Origin: JBOGNO01 sp050747245
GTDB taxonomy: Bacteria; Acidobacteriota; Terriglobia; Acidiferrales; UBA7541
NCBI GenBank assembly: GCA_050747245.1
Contig: JBOGNO010000008.1
Location: forward strand, 1-64,000
DNA: 64,000 nt
Reading direction: 5' to 3'
Shown here: one piece after another, positions 34,924 to 41,006 of the stretch
Position numbering within the stretch: position 1 is the first letter of the stretch
Layout: the number at the start of each line of letters is the position of its first letter
Program-made: the position numbers and the translations under genes
The notes under the pieces: generated by a model
What the model was told of the DNA's origin: nothing
Databases searched by the model: none
The model's input: only the letters and a program-made list of their open reading frames with translations

Positions 34924-35921
34924 ATGATGAAGAAGTACGGCAAGTTCTACGCCGACTGGACGGACGACAAGGGCCGCCGCCACCGGAAAGCGCTACCCAC
35001 GAAACGCGCCGCACTCGACTACCAGCGCAGGAGAAGGCTCGAAACAGCCGCAAAAAAAGCTGGAAGCCGGGCACGGTCGGCGAGCTCGCACGGCACTGGC
35101 AAGCGCTCGCCGCGCCGCGCAGCCACGAAGCGTCAGCCGCAAGACTCCTAGCCGACGTGGCGATGGACATTCCGATCCACCGCCTGACCTCGTTCACCAC
35201 CAACGCGCTCGTCGCGCAGTGGAAGAAGAACTACGCGCCGAGCACCGCGTGGAACCTCCGCCGCGTCCTCCGCAAATTCCTCGAATACCTCGAAGCCGCC
35301 GGAGGCTCAGCCGAGCCGCGCCACAACCTAATCACCCTGCGCAAGCCCGCCCCGCGCACCACCACCGTCACCGACGAACAGCGCACCAAGCTCCTCGACG
35401 CCGCAGAGCCGTGGCTGCGCTGCTTCATCCTCCTCTGCAGCCAACTCGCGCTGCGCCGCGCCGAAGCCCTGCGCGTCTCGCCGCGCATGTACGACACCGA
35501 AAAACAAACCGTCACCGTGCCCACCAAAGGCGGGCAAACCATCACCCTCCCCATCACCGACGAACTCCGCGAGCTATTCGAACTCGCGCCCGACACCGAC
35601 GACACCGAGACACCGTACATCTGGAAACTGCGCGGCGGCACGCTCAGACCCGACACCATCCACCGCCACTTCCGCAGACTCGTGAAAAAGGCGGGCATCG
35701 AAGCCCCGCTCATCCCCCACGACTTCCGCAGAGCAGCGGCCAACAAAATGTACGAACTCTCCGGCGACATTCGCGCCGTGCAGCAGCTTCTCGGCCACAG
35801 CGACCTCGCGTCCACCGCCTGGTACCTGCAACACCGCGACCCCGAAAAGCTCCGCCCGCTCGTGCAGCAGCTCGCACGCTGGCGGCACTTCAAACCAAAC
35901 AAGGAGGAACCCGTACAATGA
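34924..35921 (+). CDS. int: Tyrosine recombinase (integrase), read through a -1 frameshift
   Basis: The N-terminal arm-binding part (KKYGKFYADWTDDKGRRHRK onward) is in one frame up to a run of seven A at 35052-35058. The rest continues one base back as KKSWKPGTVGELARHW and onward. A -1 slip on A-AAA-AAA gives 332 residues. The catalytic part has the full set: Arg in LALRRAEALRV, Lys in TVPTKGGQT, HDFRR (His-x-x-Arg), LLGHSD and the Tyr of TAWYLQH. The slip could be programmed, as in many IS genes, or the gene may be broken by loss of one A. Without the slip, a separate short product would end at 35151. It should catalyse integration and excision at the 19-bp core. Confidence 0.82.
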
Positions 35922-36142
35922 CACCGAAACACAAACCAGTGCCCCCCGCGATGTGGGAAGCCATCGCCCGCATCGCCTCGTCGTCCAACCACGCCCACGC
36001 CGCAACGCAGCGGTCGCAAATCATCGACGCGACGCGGCGCTTCGGATTCAACGAGCTTGACCTCATCTGGCAGGGACTCATCGAGGCGATCCCCAACACC
36101 GACCCCGACCCCGCCGCGCTGAAAGGAGCGCGAACAAAATGA
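35918..36142 (+). CDS. Small unknown element protein
   Basis: 74 residues. It starts on ATG inside the end of the integrase gene (ATGA overlap), with AAGGAGG 10 bases upstream. It is soluble. The middle segment SQIIDATRRFGFNELDLIW resembles the helix pair of the HTH-like proteins encoded further downstream. No known family; a small DNA-binding protein or excisionase-type accessory is possible (inference). Confidence 0.65.
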   Translation: MTPKHKPVPPAMWEAIARIASSSNHAHAATQRSQIIDATRRFGFNELDLIWQGLIEAIPNTDPDPAALKGARTK

Positions 36143-36348
36143 GCAGCGAACTCCCCAAACCCACGAAACCCACACCGACCGTCAGCACCTTCGAAGCCAT
36201 CAGGCGGTGTCGCTTGCTCCTAGAAGACAACAACACACCAACCAACACCATGCACTTCACGCTGGCAGAGTTCTACACCGAGGCAATCGAGCGGCTCATC
36301 AAAATCGCCGTTCGCAAACGCACCACCAAAAAGGAGAAGAACACTTGA
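36139..36348 (+). CDS. Small unknown element protein
   Basis: 69 residues, overlapping the previous gene by ATGA. A Pro/Thr-rich start (SSELPKPTKPTPTVSTF) precedes two helices (FTLAEFYTEAIERLIKIAVRK) and a basic tail. No family recognised. The coupling by overlap at both ends and a strong AAGGAG site at its 3' end for the next gene support the chain as a true operon. Confidence 0.65.
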   Translation: MSSELPKPTKPTPTVSTFEAIRRCRLLLEDNNTPTNTMHFTLAEFYTEAIERLIKIAVRKRTTKKEKNT

Positions 36349-36563
36349 CCATCCACGTCGGAAGGCTCGAATCGCTGCGCGAATCGGTGAAGACAATTCT
36401 CCGCTCGCACGGCCACGAGGACACCGCGCCGCACGCCCGGAAGCCCGGCGAGGAAGTCCACTCCGAAGCAATCGCTGCAGCCAACGAGCATGAGATTCAC
36501 CCCTCCATGCTCTACCGCCACGCGATGCTCCCCGACCGTCGCGAGCCGGAGCAACTCCGGTGA
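36345..36563 (+). CDS. Small HTH-like element protein 1
   Basis: 72 residues starting on TTG, with AAGGAG eight bases upstream; the start overlaps the stop of the preceding gene. The C-terminal half (AIAAANEHEIHPSMLY followed by AMLPDRR) matches the pattern AAxxxxIxPxxLYxxxxLPDRR seen in the next gene. The pattern resembles AlpA/MerR-like excisionase HTH proteins (helix, 'xP..LY', 'LP.RR'). Likely a DNA-binding regulator or recombination-directionality factor (inference). Confidence 0.6.
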   Translation: MTIHVGRLESLRESVKTILRSHGHEDTAPHARKPGEEVHSEAIAAANEHEIHPSMLYRHAMLPDRREPEQLR

Positions 36564-36796
36564 AGTACGCGAAGGAACTCGTCCCGACCCTGCACGAGGA
36601 TTTTGTGAAAGAGATCGACAAAATCATCGAAACCGCAGGCCACCGCCCGCTACGGGCGCTCATCGCCAACGACCTGCTGCATCGCAAGTGCTGCGACGCC
36701 GCTCGCCGCTTCGGCATCGACCCGCTCGCGCTCTACGCGGGCGGCCACCTGCCAGACCGCCGGCAGGACACCGACACCAAAGGCTACCGGACATGA
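36560..36796 (+). CDS. Small HTH-like element protein 2
   Basis: 78 residues, starting on GTG in a GTGA overlap. LHRKCCDAARRFGIDPLALY then GGHLPDRR gives the same AAxxxxIxPxxLYxxxxLPDRR pattern as the preceding gene, so the two are probably tandem paralogues. The N-terminal helix (LVPTLHEDFVKEIDKIIETAG) differs. A DNA-binding role is inferred. Confidence 0.62.
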   Translation: MKYAKELVPTLHEDFVKEIDKIIETAGHRPLRALIANDLLHRKCCDAARRFGIDPLALYAGGHLPDRRQDTDTKGYRT

Positions 36797-36894
36797 AGCC
36801 CAGCGCATGGATTTACGTGCGACGCGACACCGTCGTGATCGCCATCGCAGCCGCCCTAGCCATCGGATTGCTCATCGGCTGGCTGGCGCACTAG
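36793..36894 (+). CDS. 33-residue single-span membrane peptide
   Basis: Starts on ATG in an ATGA overlap with the preceding gene. MKPSAWIYVRRDT is followed by a clean membrane helix (VVIAIAAALAIGLLIGWLA). Small one-span peptides of this kind occur in phages and mobile elements as holin-like or toxin-like factors; nothing here decides between them. Confidence 0.6.
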   Translation: MKPSAWIYVRRDTVVIAIAAALAIGLLIGWLAH

Positions 36895-36934
36895 AAAACG
36901 CGACGCTGGAACGCGCACCCCATCCACAGAAGGG

Positions 36935-37117
36935 ATGGATCGGAAACGCACCAGCGCAGCGCAGCGGCGAGAGGAGATCGCCGCGAGAGGCGGCGGTCCG
37001 CCCCGGTCGAACCGGACGGAACCGCCGCCAACATCTTTCCACAAGAAGGACGCCCCGAGCCGAAAAACAAACCCACAGGAACCCCGTAGAGCAACCCAAC
37101 AGATGAGCCAAGCGTAA
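36935..37117 (+). CDS. Possible small basic protein
   Basis: 60 codons, strongly basic and Pro/Arg-rich (MDRKRTSAAQRREEIAARG). The AAGG before the ATG is too close to be a good ribosome site. The same direction and position within the operon support it; composition and the weak site argue against it. It may be non-coding. Confidence 0.3.
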   Translation: MDRKRTSAAQRREEIAARGGGPPRSNRTEPPPTSFHKKDAPSRKTNPQEPRRATQQMSQA

Positions 37118-37132
37118 ACACACGAGGACAAA

Positions 37133-37303
37133 ATGCCACTGACACCGGAACAGCTAGACCAACTCCAAAACCTCGCCACAGCAAACAAACCCCTGACCGA
37201 CGACCAAAACAATCTGCTGCAACAACTCTCCGCCATCGCCGCAGCCGACAAAGCGGCGGCAGAAGCACAAGCAACACAAACACCCGACGACACCGAAGAC
37301 TAG
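37133..37303 (+). CDS. 56-residue coiled-coil-like element protein
   Basis: ATG with GAGG five bases upstream. MPLTPEQLDQLQNLATANK is followed by LTDDQNNLLQQLSAIAAADK and an Ala/Gln-rich acidic end. The heptad-like spacing of Leu suggests a short coiled coil. No family recognised; scaffolding or anti-repressor roles are possible but unsupported. It is the last small gene before the repeat region. Confidence 0.55.
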   Translation: MPLTPEQLDQLQNLATANKPLTDDQNNLLQQLSAIAAADKAAAEAQATQTPDDTED

Positions 37304-37339
37304 CCCAGCACCGCGCCGCATCGAGAAGCGCCGCGACGC

Positions 37340-37612
37340 CCGGCGTCCCGCGTCGCGCAGGTTCATGCGCTCCACGTCGCCGTGGACGCCCCCGAAGAAC
37401 CGCGGCAAAGCGTATCCGGCGTCCCGCGTCGCGCAGGTTCATGCGCTCCACGTCGCCGTGGCCGCCCGCGAAGCAGCGCGGCAAAGCGTATCCGGCGTCC
37501 CGCGTCGCGCAGGTTCATGCGCTCCACGTCGCCGTGGACGCCCGCGAAGCAGCGCGGCAAAGCGAACCGGCGTCCCGCGTCGCGCAGGTTCATGCGCTCC
37601 GCGTCGCCGTGG
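37340..37612 (+). repeat. Four-copy 76-bp tandem repeat with two hairpins per unit
   Basis: Units begin with CCGGCGTCCCGCGTCGCGCA at 37340, 37416, 37492 and 37567 (periods 76, 76, 75; the last unit is cut short). Each holds GCGCA-GGTTCA-TGCGC, and the first three also hold TCCACG-TCGC-CGTGGA. The period is not a multiple of three and changes frame between units, so it is not a protein repeat. Copies differ at few positions, mostly in the second half of the unit. Confidence 0.85.
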
Positions 37613-37700
37613 TCGCATCCGGTGACACCGCAGAGAAGCACAGTCGTCGCTCGACTCCGCTCGCGACGGCTGCCTTCAAATTCTTGGTGCGCGGTGCGGT

Positions 37701-37772
37701 CATTTTTCGGGCCGTCTGTCGCGGCCCGCGCTGCGCGCTCTCGAGTGCCGCTCCCACACGGCCCGAAAAATG
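37701..37772. repeat. Perfect 15-bp inverted repeat
   Basis: CATTTTTCGGGCCGT at 37701-37715 pairs with ACGGCCCGAAAAATG at 37758-37772 around a 42-base GC-rich loop. The run of T before and of A after makes it look like a bidirectional terminator stem, but the loop is too long for a standard one. Unusual for an otherwise GC-rich stretch. Confidence 0.65.
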
Positions 37773-38413
37773 CGCACACGCGGTCTATCTGGCCGTGCGC
37801 TCCGCTTCCGCGCCCTTCGCTCCGCTGCGCTGCGCGTCGCGGCTGCGTGCCACGGTCGCACGCTCGCACCGTGCTTCATAGCTCGGCGTCCTCTTGTTCA
37901 CATGCTCGTCGGGCTGGGGCGGTGTCGCTCGCGTGCTGTGGGCACGCGCCGCGTCGGGCGCGGCTGCGCGTCGCTCGGCTTCGCTCGGTCGCGCTCACGC
38001 GCTCCCTCGCTCATGTCGCCTTCGCTCCGGCGCAGCGGCAGGGTTTTTACGGCGGCCCAGCGCGCTCGCCATGCGCGCTCGGCACCGGTCGCCTCGCGCA
38101 GGCTCGCTTGCCCGCCCTTCCCGCTCATTCGCTCTGTCCGCGCGCCGTTCATCTATTTCTGGCGCTCCGCGGGCATCGGCCTCAGGGCGCGGTGGCCCGC
38201 CGCTGCCTCGCCCGCTACGCGCTCAAAATCTGTGTCGGTGTCTCGCTCGCTCCCTCGCTCGTCGGCGCGCTCTTTCGGTACGGGCCGCGTCTCGCTCCGG
38301 CCCGCCCGGGCCTGCGCTCGTCCGGCCCGTCGTTTCGTTCGCTCATTGCGCCTTTTTCAGGGCGGGCGGGCGCGCTGGCCCGCCGTAGGGAAAAATCAAA
38401 ATCAAAAGCAAGC

Positions 38414-38457
38414 GACACCGCCGCCCACCGACGCGGGCTGAGGGTGGGCGCGGTGTC
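38414..38457. repeat. Long inverted repeat with GACACC/GGTGTC ends
   Basis: GACACCGCCGCCCACC pairs with GGTGGGCGCGGTGTC with one bulged base and a 13-base loop. Not followed by a T run, so not a standard terminator. It shares the GACACC/GGTGTC ends with the inverted repeats at 34903-34922 and 39898-39921. Confidence 0.6.
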
Positions 38458-38649
38458 CCCAATCCACCCAACCACCGCACGTGCCGCGCTCGCCAACCCC
38501 GCGAACGCGGCGCGTGCCCTGAACACCACCCCTTGTGCCCTTGCCAGCTGAGCCACCACAACCTATAGTGGAGCCGTCCGTCCGGACACAGGCCGCGCGG
38601 CAGCATCTGTTCCCCGAAGCACAGGCCAGCAGCCGCGCGGCCCTACACA

Positions 38650-39501
38650 ATGCCGAGCCACCGCCGCAAGACACCGCGCACCCACGCCAACAAGTTCCGC
38701 AAGGCCCGCAGCAGCCGCTCGAGCAGCAGCACCGCGAAGACCGCCCGGAAAACCCACCGCAGCCAAGCCGGAATCGGGTCAGCAACCACAGCGAACAAAA
38801 AGAGAAAAGCACACATCGTTGGGACCCCCCGCGCTCTGACCAGAAAAGAGCGCCTACAACAGCGAAAGCACGGCTTCGGAATCCTACGAGGGGTGCCGTC
38901 CCAGTCACTTGCCCGCTCCATTCTGGACGAGCTCGACGACGCCGTGTCCAAAGCCGACCGCCGCCGCGTGCTCGCCGCGCTCGACACGGCGCTCGACCGC
39001 TTCAAGACCCGCGCCCGCCTGCACCGCAGCGAGGCGGCGTCCCGCCTCGCCTCCATCGCCAGCGACCTGCTCCCCACCGCCGCAGGCATGGCCCGCAAAG
39101 GCAGACCACGCCTGCTGGCCACGCTGAGCCGCATCATCCAGCCCGCGCCCGCCGTCGTGGTCAACAACGAACAAGCGCCGACAAACATCGTCATGGTGCA
39201 TCACGTCCCCTCGCCGCGCTTCCCCGGAAAGCGCATCCACATCCGCACCGCGGCCACCGACGTCACAACCAACGAAGCCCGCGCCGAGGGCGTCCCCCAC
39301 GAAGTGCAGCTCCACGCCCAGCACCACGAACGCGCCGCAAAAAACGGCCGCCCGAAAATGCTCCCAGCCACCACAGAGGCCCGCATGCATGAGCCGACGA
39401 CACCACCCGAAAAGAACTTCGTCTATCAAAAACCTCCGAAGCCGCAGACCATCCACCGTCGCGGCGCCAAAGCCCGCCGCGCCCGCTCCCGCGGCGTCTA
39501 A
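38650..39501 (+). CDS. Unknown basic element protein
   Basis: 283 residues. A strongly basic first 70 residues (MPSHRRKTPRTHANKFRKAR) leads to a helical middle (LARSILDELDDAVSKADRRR, VLAALDTALDRFKTRARLHR) and a looser C-terminal half ending in a basic patch. It looks like a nucleic-acid-binding or virion-type protein, but no family is recognised. The start has no clear ribosome site, so translation may begin further in. The end overlaps the next gene by 113 bases in another frame. Confidence 0.6.
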   Translation: MPSHRRKTPRTHANKFRKARSSRSSSSTAKTARKTHRSQAGIGSATTANKKRKAHIVGTPRALTRKERLQQRKHGFGILRGVPSQSLARSILDELDDAVSKADRRRVLAALDTALDRFKTRARLHRSEAASRLASIASDLLPTAAGMARKGRPRLLATLSRIIQPAPAVVVNNEQAPTNIVMVHHVPSPRFPGKRIHIRTAATDVTTNEARAEGVPHEVQLHAQHHERAAKNGRPKMLPATTEARMHEPTTPPEKNFVYQKPPKPQTIHRRGAKARRARSRGV

Positions 39502-40087
39502 GACACCGTACTGGAAACTCCCCGCGCACGCCCTGACCATCGGCCAGCTCGCCGAGCGCCGCAAGCGCCGCGCCAAAAACTGGCGAACATGGTTCGCCAA
39601 CCTCAGCCCCGCGAAGCGGGCGCGGCAAATGAAACTGATCCGCGCCCGCGACAAACGACACCGCCACAAGCACCATGCCCGCATCCTCGCCCGCCGCCGC
39701 GCCCAAGAGCAGCGCGTCCGCGACCAGCGCCACGCCCACGATATCCGCCGCCAGTTCTACGGCCTCTCCCGCGACCTGACCGGAGCGGGCCTCTCCATCG
39801 TCACCAAAGGCGAACTGCAATCGCCCTTCTACCACCTGATCGCGGCCAACGGACGCCGCTCGACCGAACGCTGGCCCGCAGACACCACCGCCCCCACGGT
39901 GTCAAGAAACCGCTTGACACCGCACAAAGAAAGCCCCACACTCCCGCCATGCAAGGGACACCGCCGAGGCCGCGACCGCAACAGAGAGGGTGAAACCTTT
40001 CCGGGCAAACTGCCCATATATCCGCTATACTGTAGAGGACGGCCCCGCAACCATTTCCTGCTTGACTTGGCGTTGTGGCTCCGATAG
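39389..40087 (+). CDS. Unknown very basic element protein reading through attR
   Basis: 232 residues in the integrated state. Arg/Lys/His-rich throughout (LAERRKRRAKNWRTWFANL, KRHRHKHHARILARRRAQEQ), probably nucleic-acid binding. The frame passes through the 19-bp att core and stops 72 bases into chromosomal DNA. If the element is joined into a circle, the frame continues from the core into the left end (GEKNPSKSRPIQAAVTERCHR) and stops at 34925-34927, overlapping the integrase ATG. So the native C-terminus is probably the circular one, and integration swaps it. GAGG lies nine bases before the ATG. Confidence 0.6.
   Translation: MSRRHHPKRTSSIKNLRSRRPSTVAAPKPAAPAPAASKTPYWKLPAHALTIGQLAERRKRRAKNWRTWFANLSPAKRARQMKLIRARDKRHRHKHHARILARRRAQEQRVRDQRHAHDIRRQFYGLSRDLTGAGLSIVTKGELQSPFYHLIAANGRRSTERWPADTTAPTVSRNRLTPHKESPTLPPCKGHRRGRDRNREGETFPGKLPIYPLYCRGRPRNHFLLDLALWLR
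39898..39921. repeat. Perfect 9-bp inverted repeat near the right end
   Basis: GGTGTCAAG-AAACCG-CTTGACACC, inside the last element gene and 76 bases from the right att core. With the similar site close to the left core it may form recombinase arm sites. Confidence 0.5.
39997..40015 (+). repeat. attR core (19-bp direct repeat)
   Basis: CTTTCCGGGCAAACTGCCC, identical to the left copy at 34843-34861. Beyond it the sequence becomes typical chromosomal DNA with the promoter and leader of rpsU. Confidence 0.8.
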
Positions 40088-40090
40088 AAG
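40062..40090 (+). promoter_or_regulatory. Candidate rpsU promoter
   Basis: TTGACT, 17 bases, TAGAAG, about 90 bases before the rpsU start and just outside the right att core. The leader contains an AACCGG/CCGGTT hairpin. The element therefore leaves the rpsU promoter intact. Confidence 0.4.
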
Positions 40091-40182
40091 GATGCTGCAG
40101 AAACCGGTTCCGGGTGTGCCGGTTCCCGTAGCGCACCATTCAAGAAGCACCGAAAACAAAAACTGAACGGGGGTGAGTACGC

Positions 40183-40380
40183 GTGGCAGAAGTTGTAATT
40201 CAAGAAGGGGAATCTTTGGAAAACGCTCTCCGGCGTTTCAAGCGTAAGGTGCAGTCTGAGGACATCATCAAGGAAATCAAGCGGCACAGTTACTACATGA
40301 AACCTGGAGAGAAACGGCGAGCCAAGGAAGCCCTCTCGCGTAAGCGTCTCCGGAAAAAGCAGCGCCGAGAGCAGGAGTAG
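40183..40380 (+). CDS. rpsU: 30S ribosomal protein S21
   Basis: 65 residues, the family length. EGESLENALRRFKRKVQ and the very basic C-terminus (AKEALSRKRLRKKQRREQE) are diagnostic. It binds the 30S subunit near the mRNA exit and helps initiation on structured or SD-containing mRNAs. The start is GTG with a GGGTGA site upstream. The integrated element ends about 170 bases before it. Confidence 0.95.
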   Translation: MAEVVIQEGESLENALRRFKRKVQSEDIIKEIKRHSYYMKPGEKRRAKEALSRKRLRKKQRREQE

Positions 40381-40521
40381 GCACCTCTCAGGCAGGCTCC
40401 ATGCAACAACATCGTGCCAGGCAGACAGCGCGGAACGCTGAAGGTTTCAGCGGGCGTCCGTGTTGTCTGGGGGTGGCGCTATGGGTGCGTGGCCTGTCCC
40501 AGCCAGGCGTCGGAGCGGCCA

Positions 40522-40833
40522 ATGGAATACCAAGATAAGGTCCTGAAGTGCTCGGAATGCGGAGCGGAGTTCGTTTTCACGGCCGGCGAACAGATGTTTT
40601 TCGCCGACAAGGGATTCAAGAACGAGCCCAAGCGGTGCAAGGCCTGCAAAGCTACGCGAGCGCAAAGCGCTGGCCCGAACGGGTCCGGCTCTGCGCGTGT
40701 GGAGACCAAGACGGTGTGCTCTCAGTGCGGCAAGGAAACGACTGTTCCGTTCCGGCCGACCCAGGGCCGGCCCGTGTACTGTCGCGAATGTTTTCAGCAG
40801 CGGCGCACCATGGGTGCTGCGGCACAGGCTTAA
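40522..40833 (+). CDS. Zinc-ribbon domain protein (two zinc sites)
   Basis: 103 residues with four CxxC knuckles: KCSECG, RCKACK, VCSQCG and YCRECF. These form two zinc ribbons of the kind annotated as CxxC-x17-CxxC-SSSS/zinc-ribbon proteins, joined by a Gly/Ser-rich linker. It may bind nucleic acid or protein; the function is unknown. ATG 40522 has GGAG seven bases upstream, so the longer in-frame extension was rejected. Downstream of rpsU in the same direction. Confidence 0.85.
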   Translation: MEYQDKVLKCSECGAEFVFTAGEQMFFADKGFKNEPKRCKACKATRAQSAGPNGSGSARVETKTVCSQCGKETTVPFRPTQGRPVYCRECFQQRRTMGAAAQA

Positions 40834-41006
40834 GAACGTCGCTTTGCAGAGTTGCCGCTCGTGTCTTACAGTGACGGCGACGTACCTTTGAGTTAATCTC
40901 GCTGGAGATTGACGCTCCCGCGCCCTGCGGGAACAACCACCTCCGATTTGGCCGGTGTTTGAGAGGACGTCCACTCACGAAGGACAACTTTAGCTGGCCG
41001 CGATTT

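Larger units (their letters stand above)
37304..38649. other. Hairpin-rich non-coding region of the element
   Basis: About 1.35 kb. It begins with four 76-bp tandem repeats. A 9-bp stem with 12-base loop (37642-37671), a perfect 15-bp stem with 42-base loop (37701-37772) and a 15-16-bp stem at 38414-38457 follow. Between them lies monotonous CGCTC/GCTCG-rich sequence in which every frame gives Arg/Ala/Ser-rich translation without ribosome sites. It could be a replication or packaging origin, or a large structured RNA (inference). Confidence 0.6.
34843..40015 (+). mobile_element. 5.15-kb integrated element with tyrosine recombinase, new family
   Basis: Bounded by a perfect 19-bp direct repeat. 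All genes point the same way, and the base composition is unlike the flanks (very C-rich coding strand, higher GC). In order it holds an integrase, a chain of small genes overlapping by ATGA/GTGA-type junctions, one probable and one doubtful small gene, a 76-bp tandem repeat, a hairpin-rich non-coding kilobase, and two basic proteins. It has inserted between glgC and rpsU without breaking either. The circular form would be 5154 bp. No replication, capsid, portal or known defence gene is recognised, so it may be a satellite or another passive integrative element (inference). Confidence 0.8.

Noticed and set aside
34715..35203. N-terminal extension of glgC into the integrated element
   Set aside because: GlgC homology starts at the ATG near 34705-34714; the extension crosses the att core and is antisense to the integrase.
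37382..38551. 389-codon open frame over the repeat and hairpin-rich region (and several overlapping frames on both strands)
   Set aside because: No ribosome site; translation is Arg/Ala/Ser/Pro monotony; the 76-bp repeat changes frame between copies. GC-rich DNA with few stops explains the open frames.
40026..40031. TATACT next to the right att core as the rpsU -10 box
   Set aside because: No fitting -35 box; the TTGACT/TAGAAG pair further on is better spaced.
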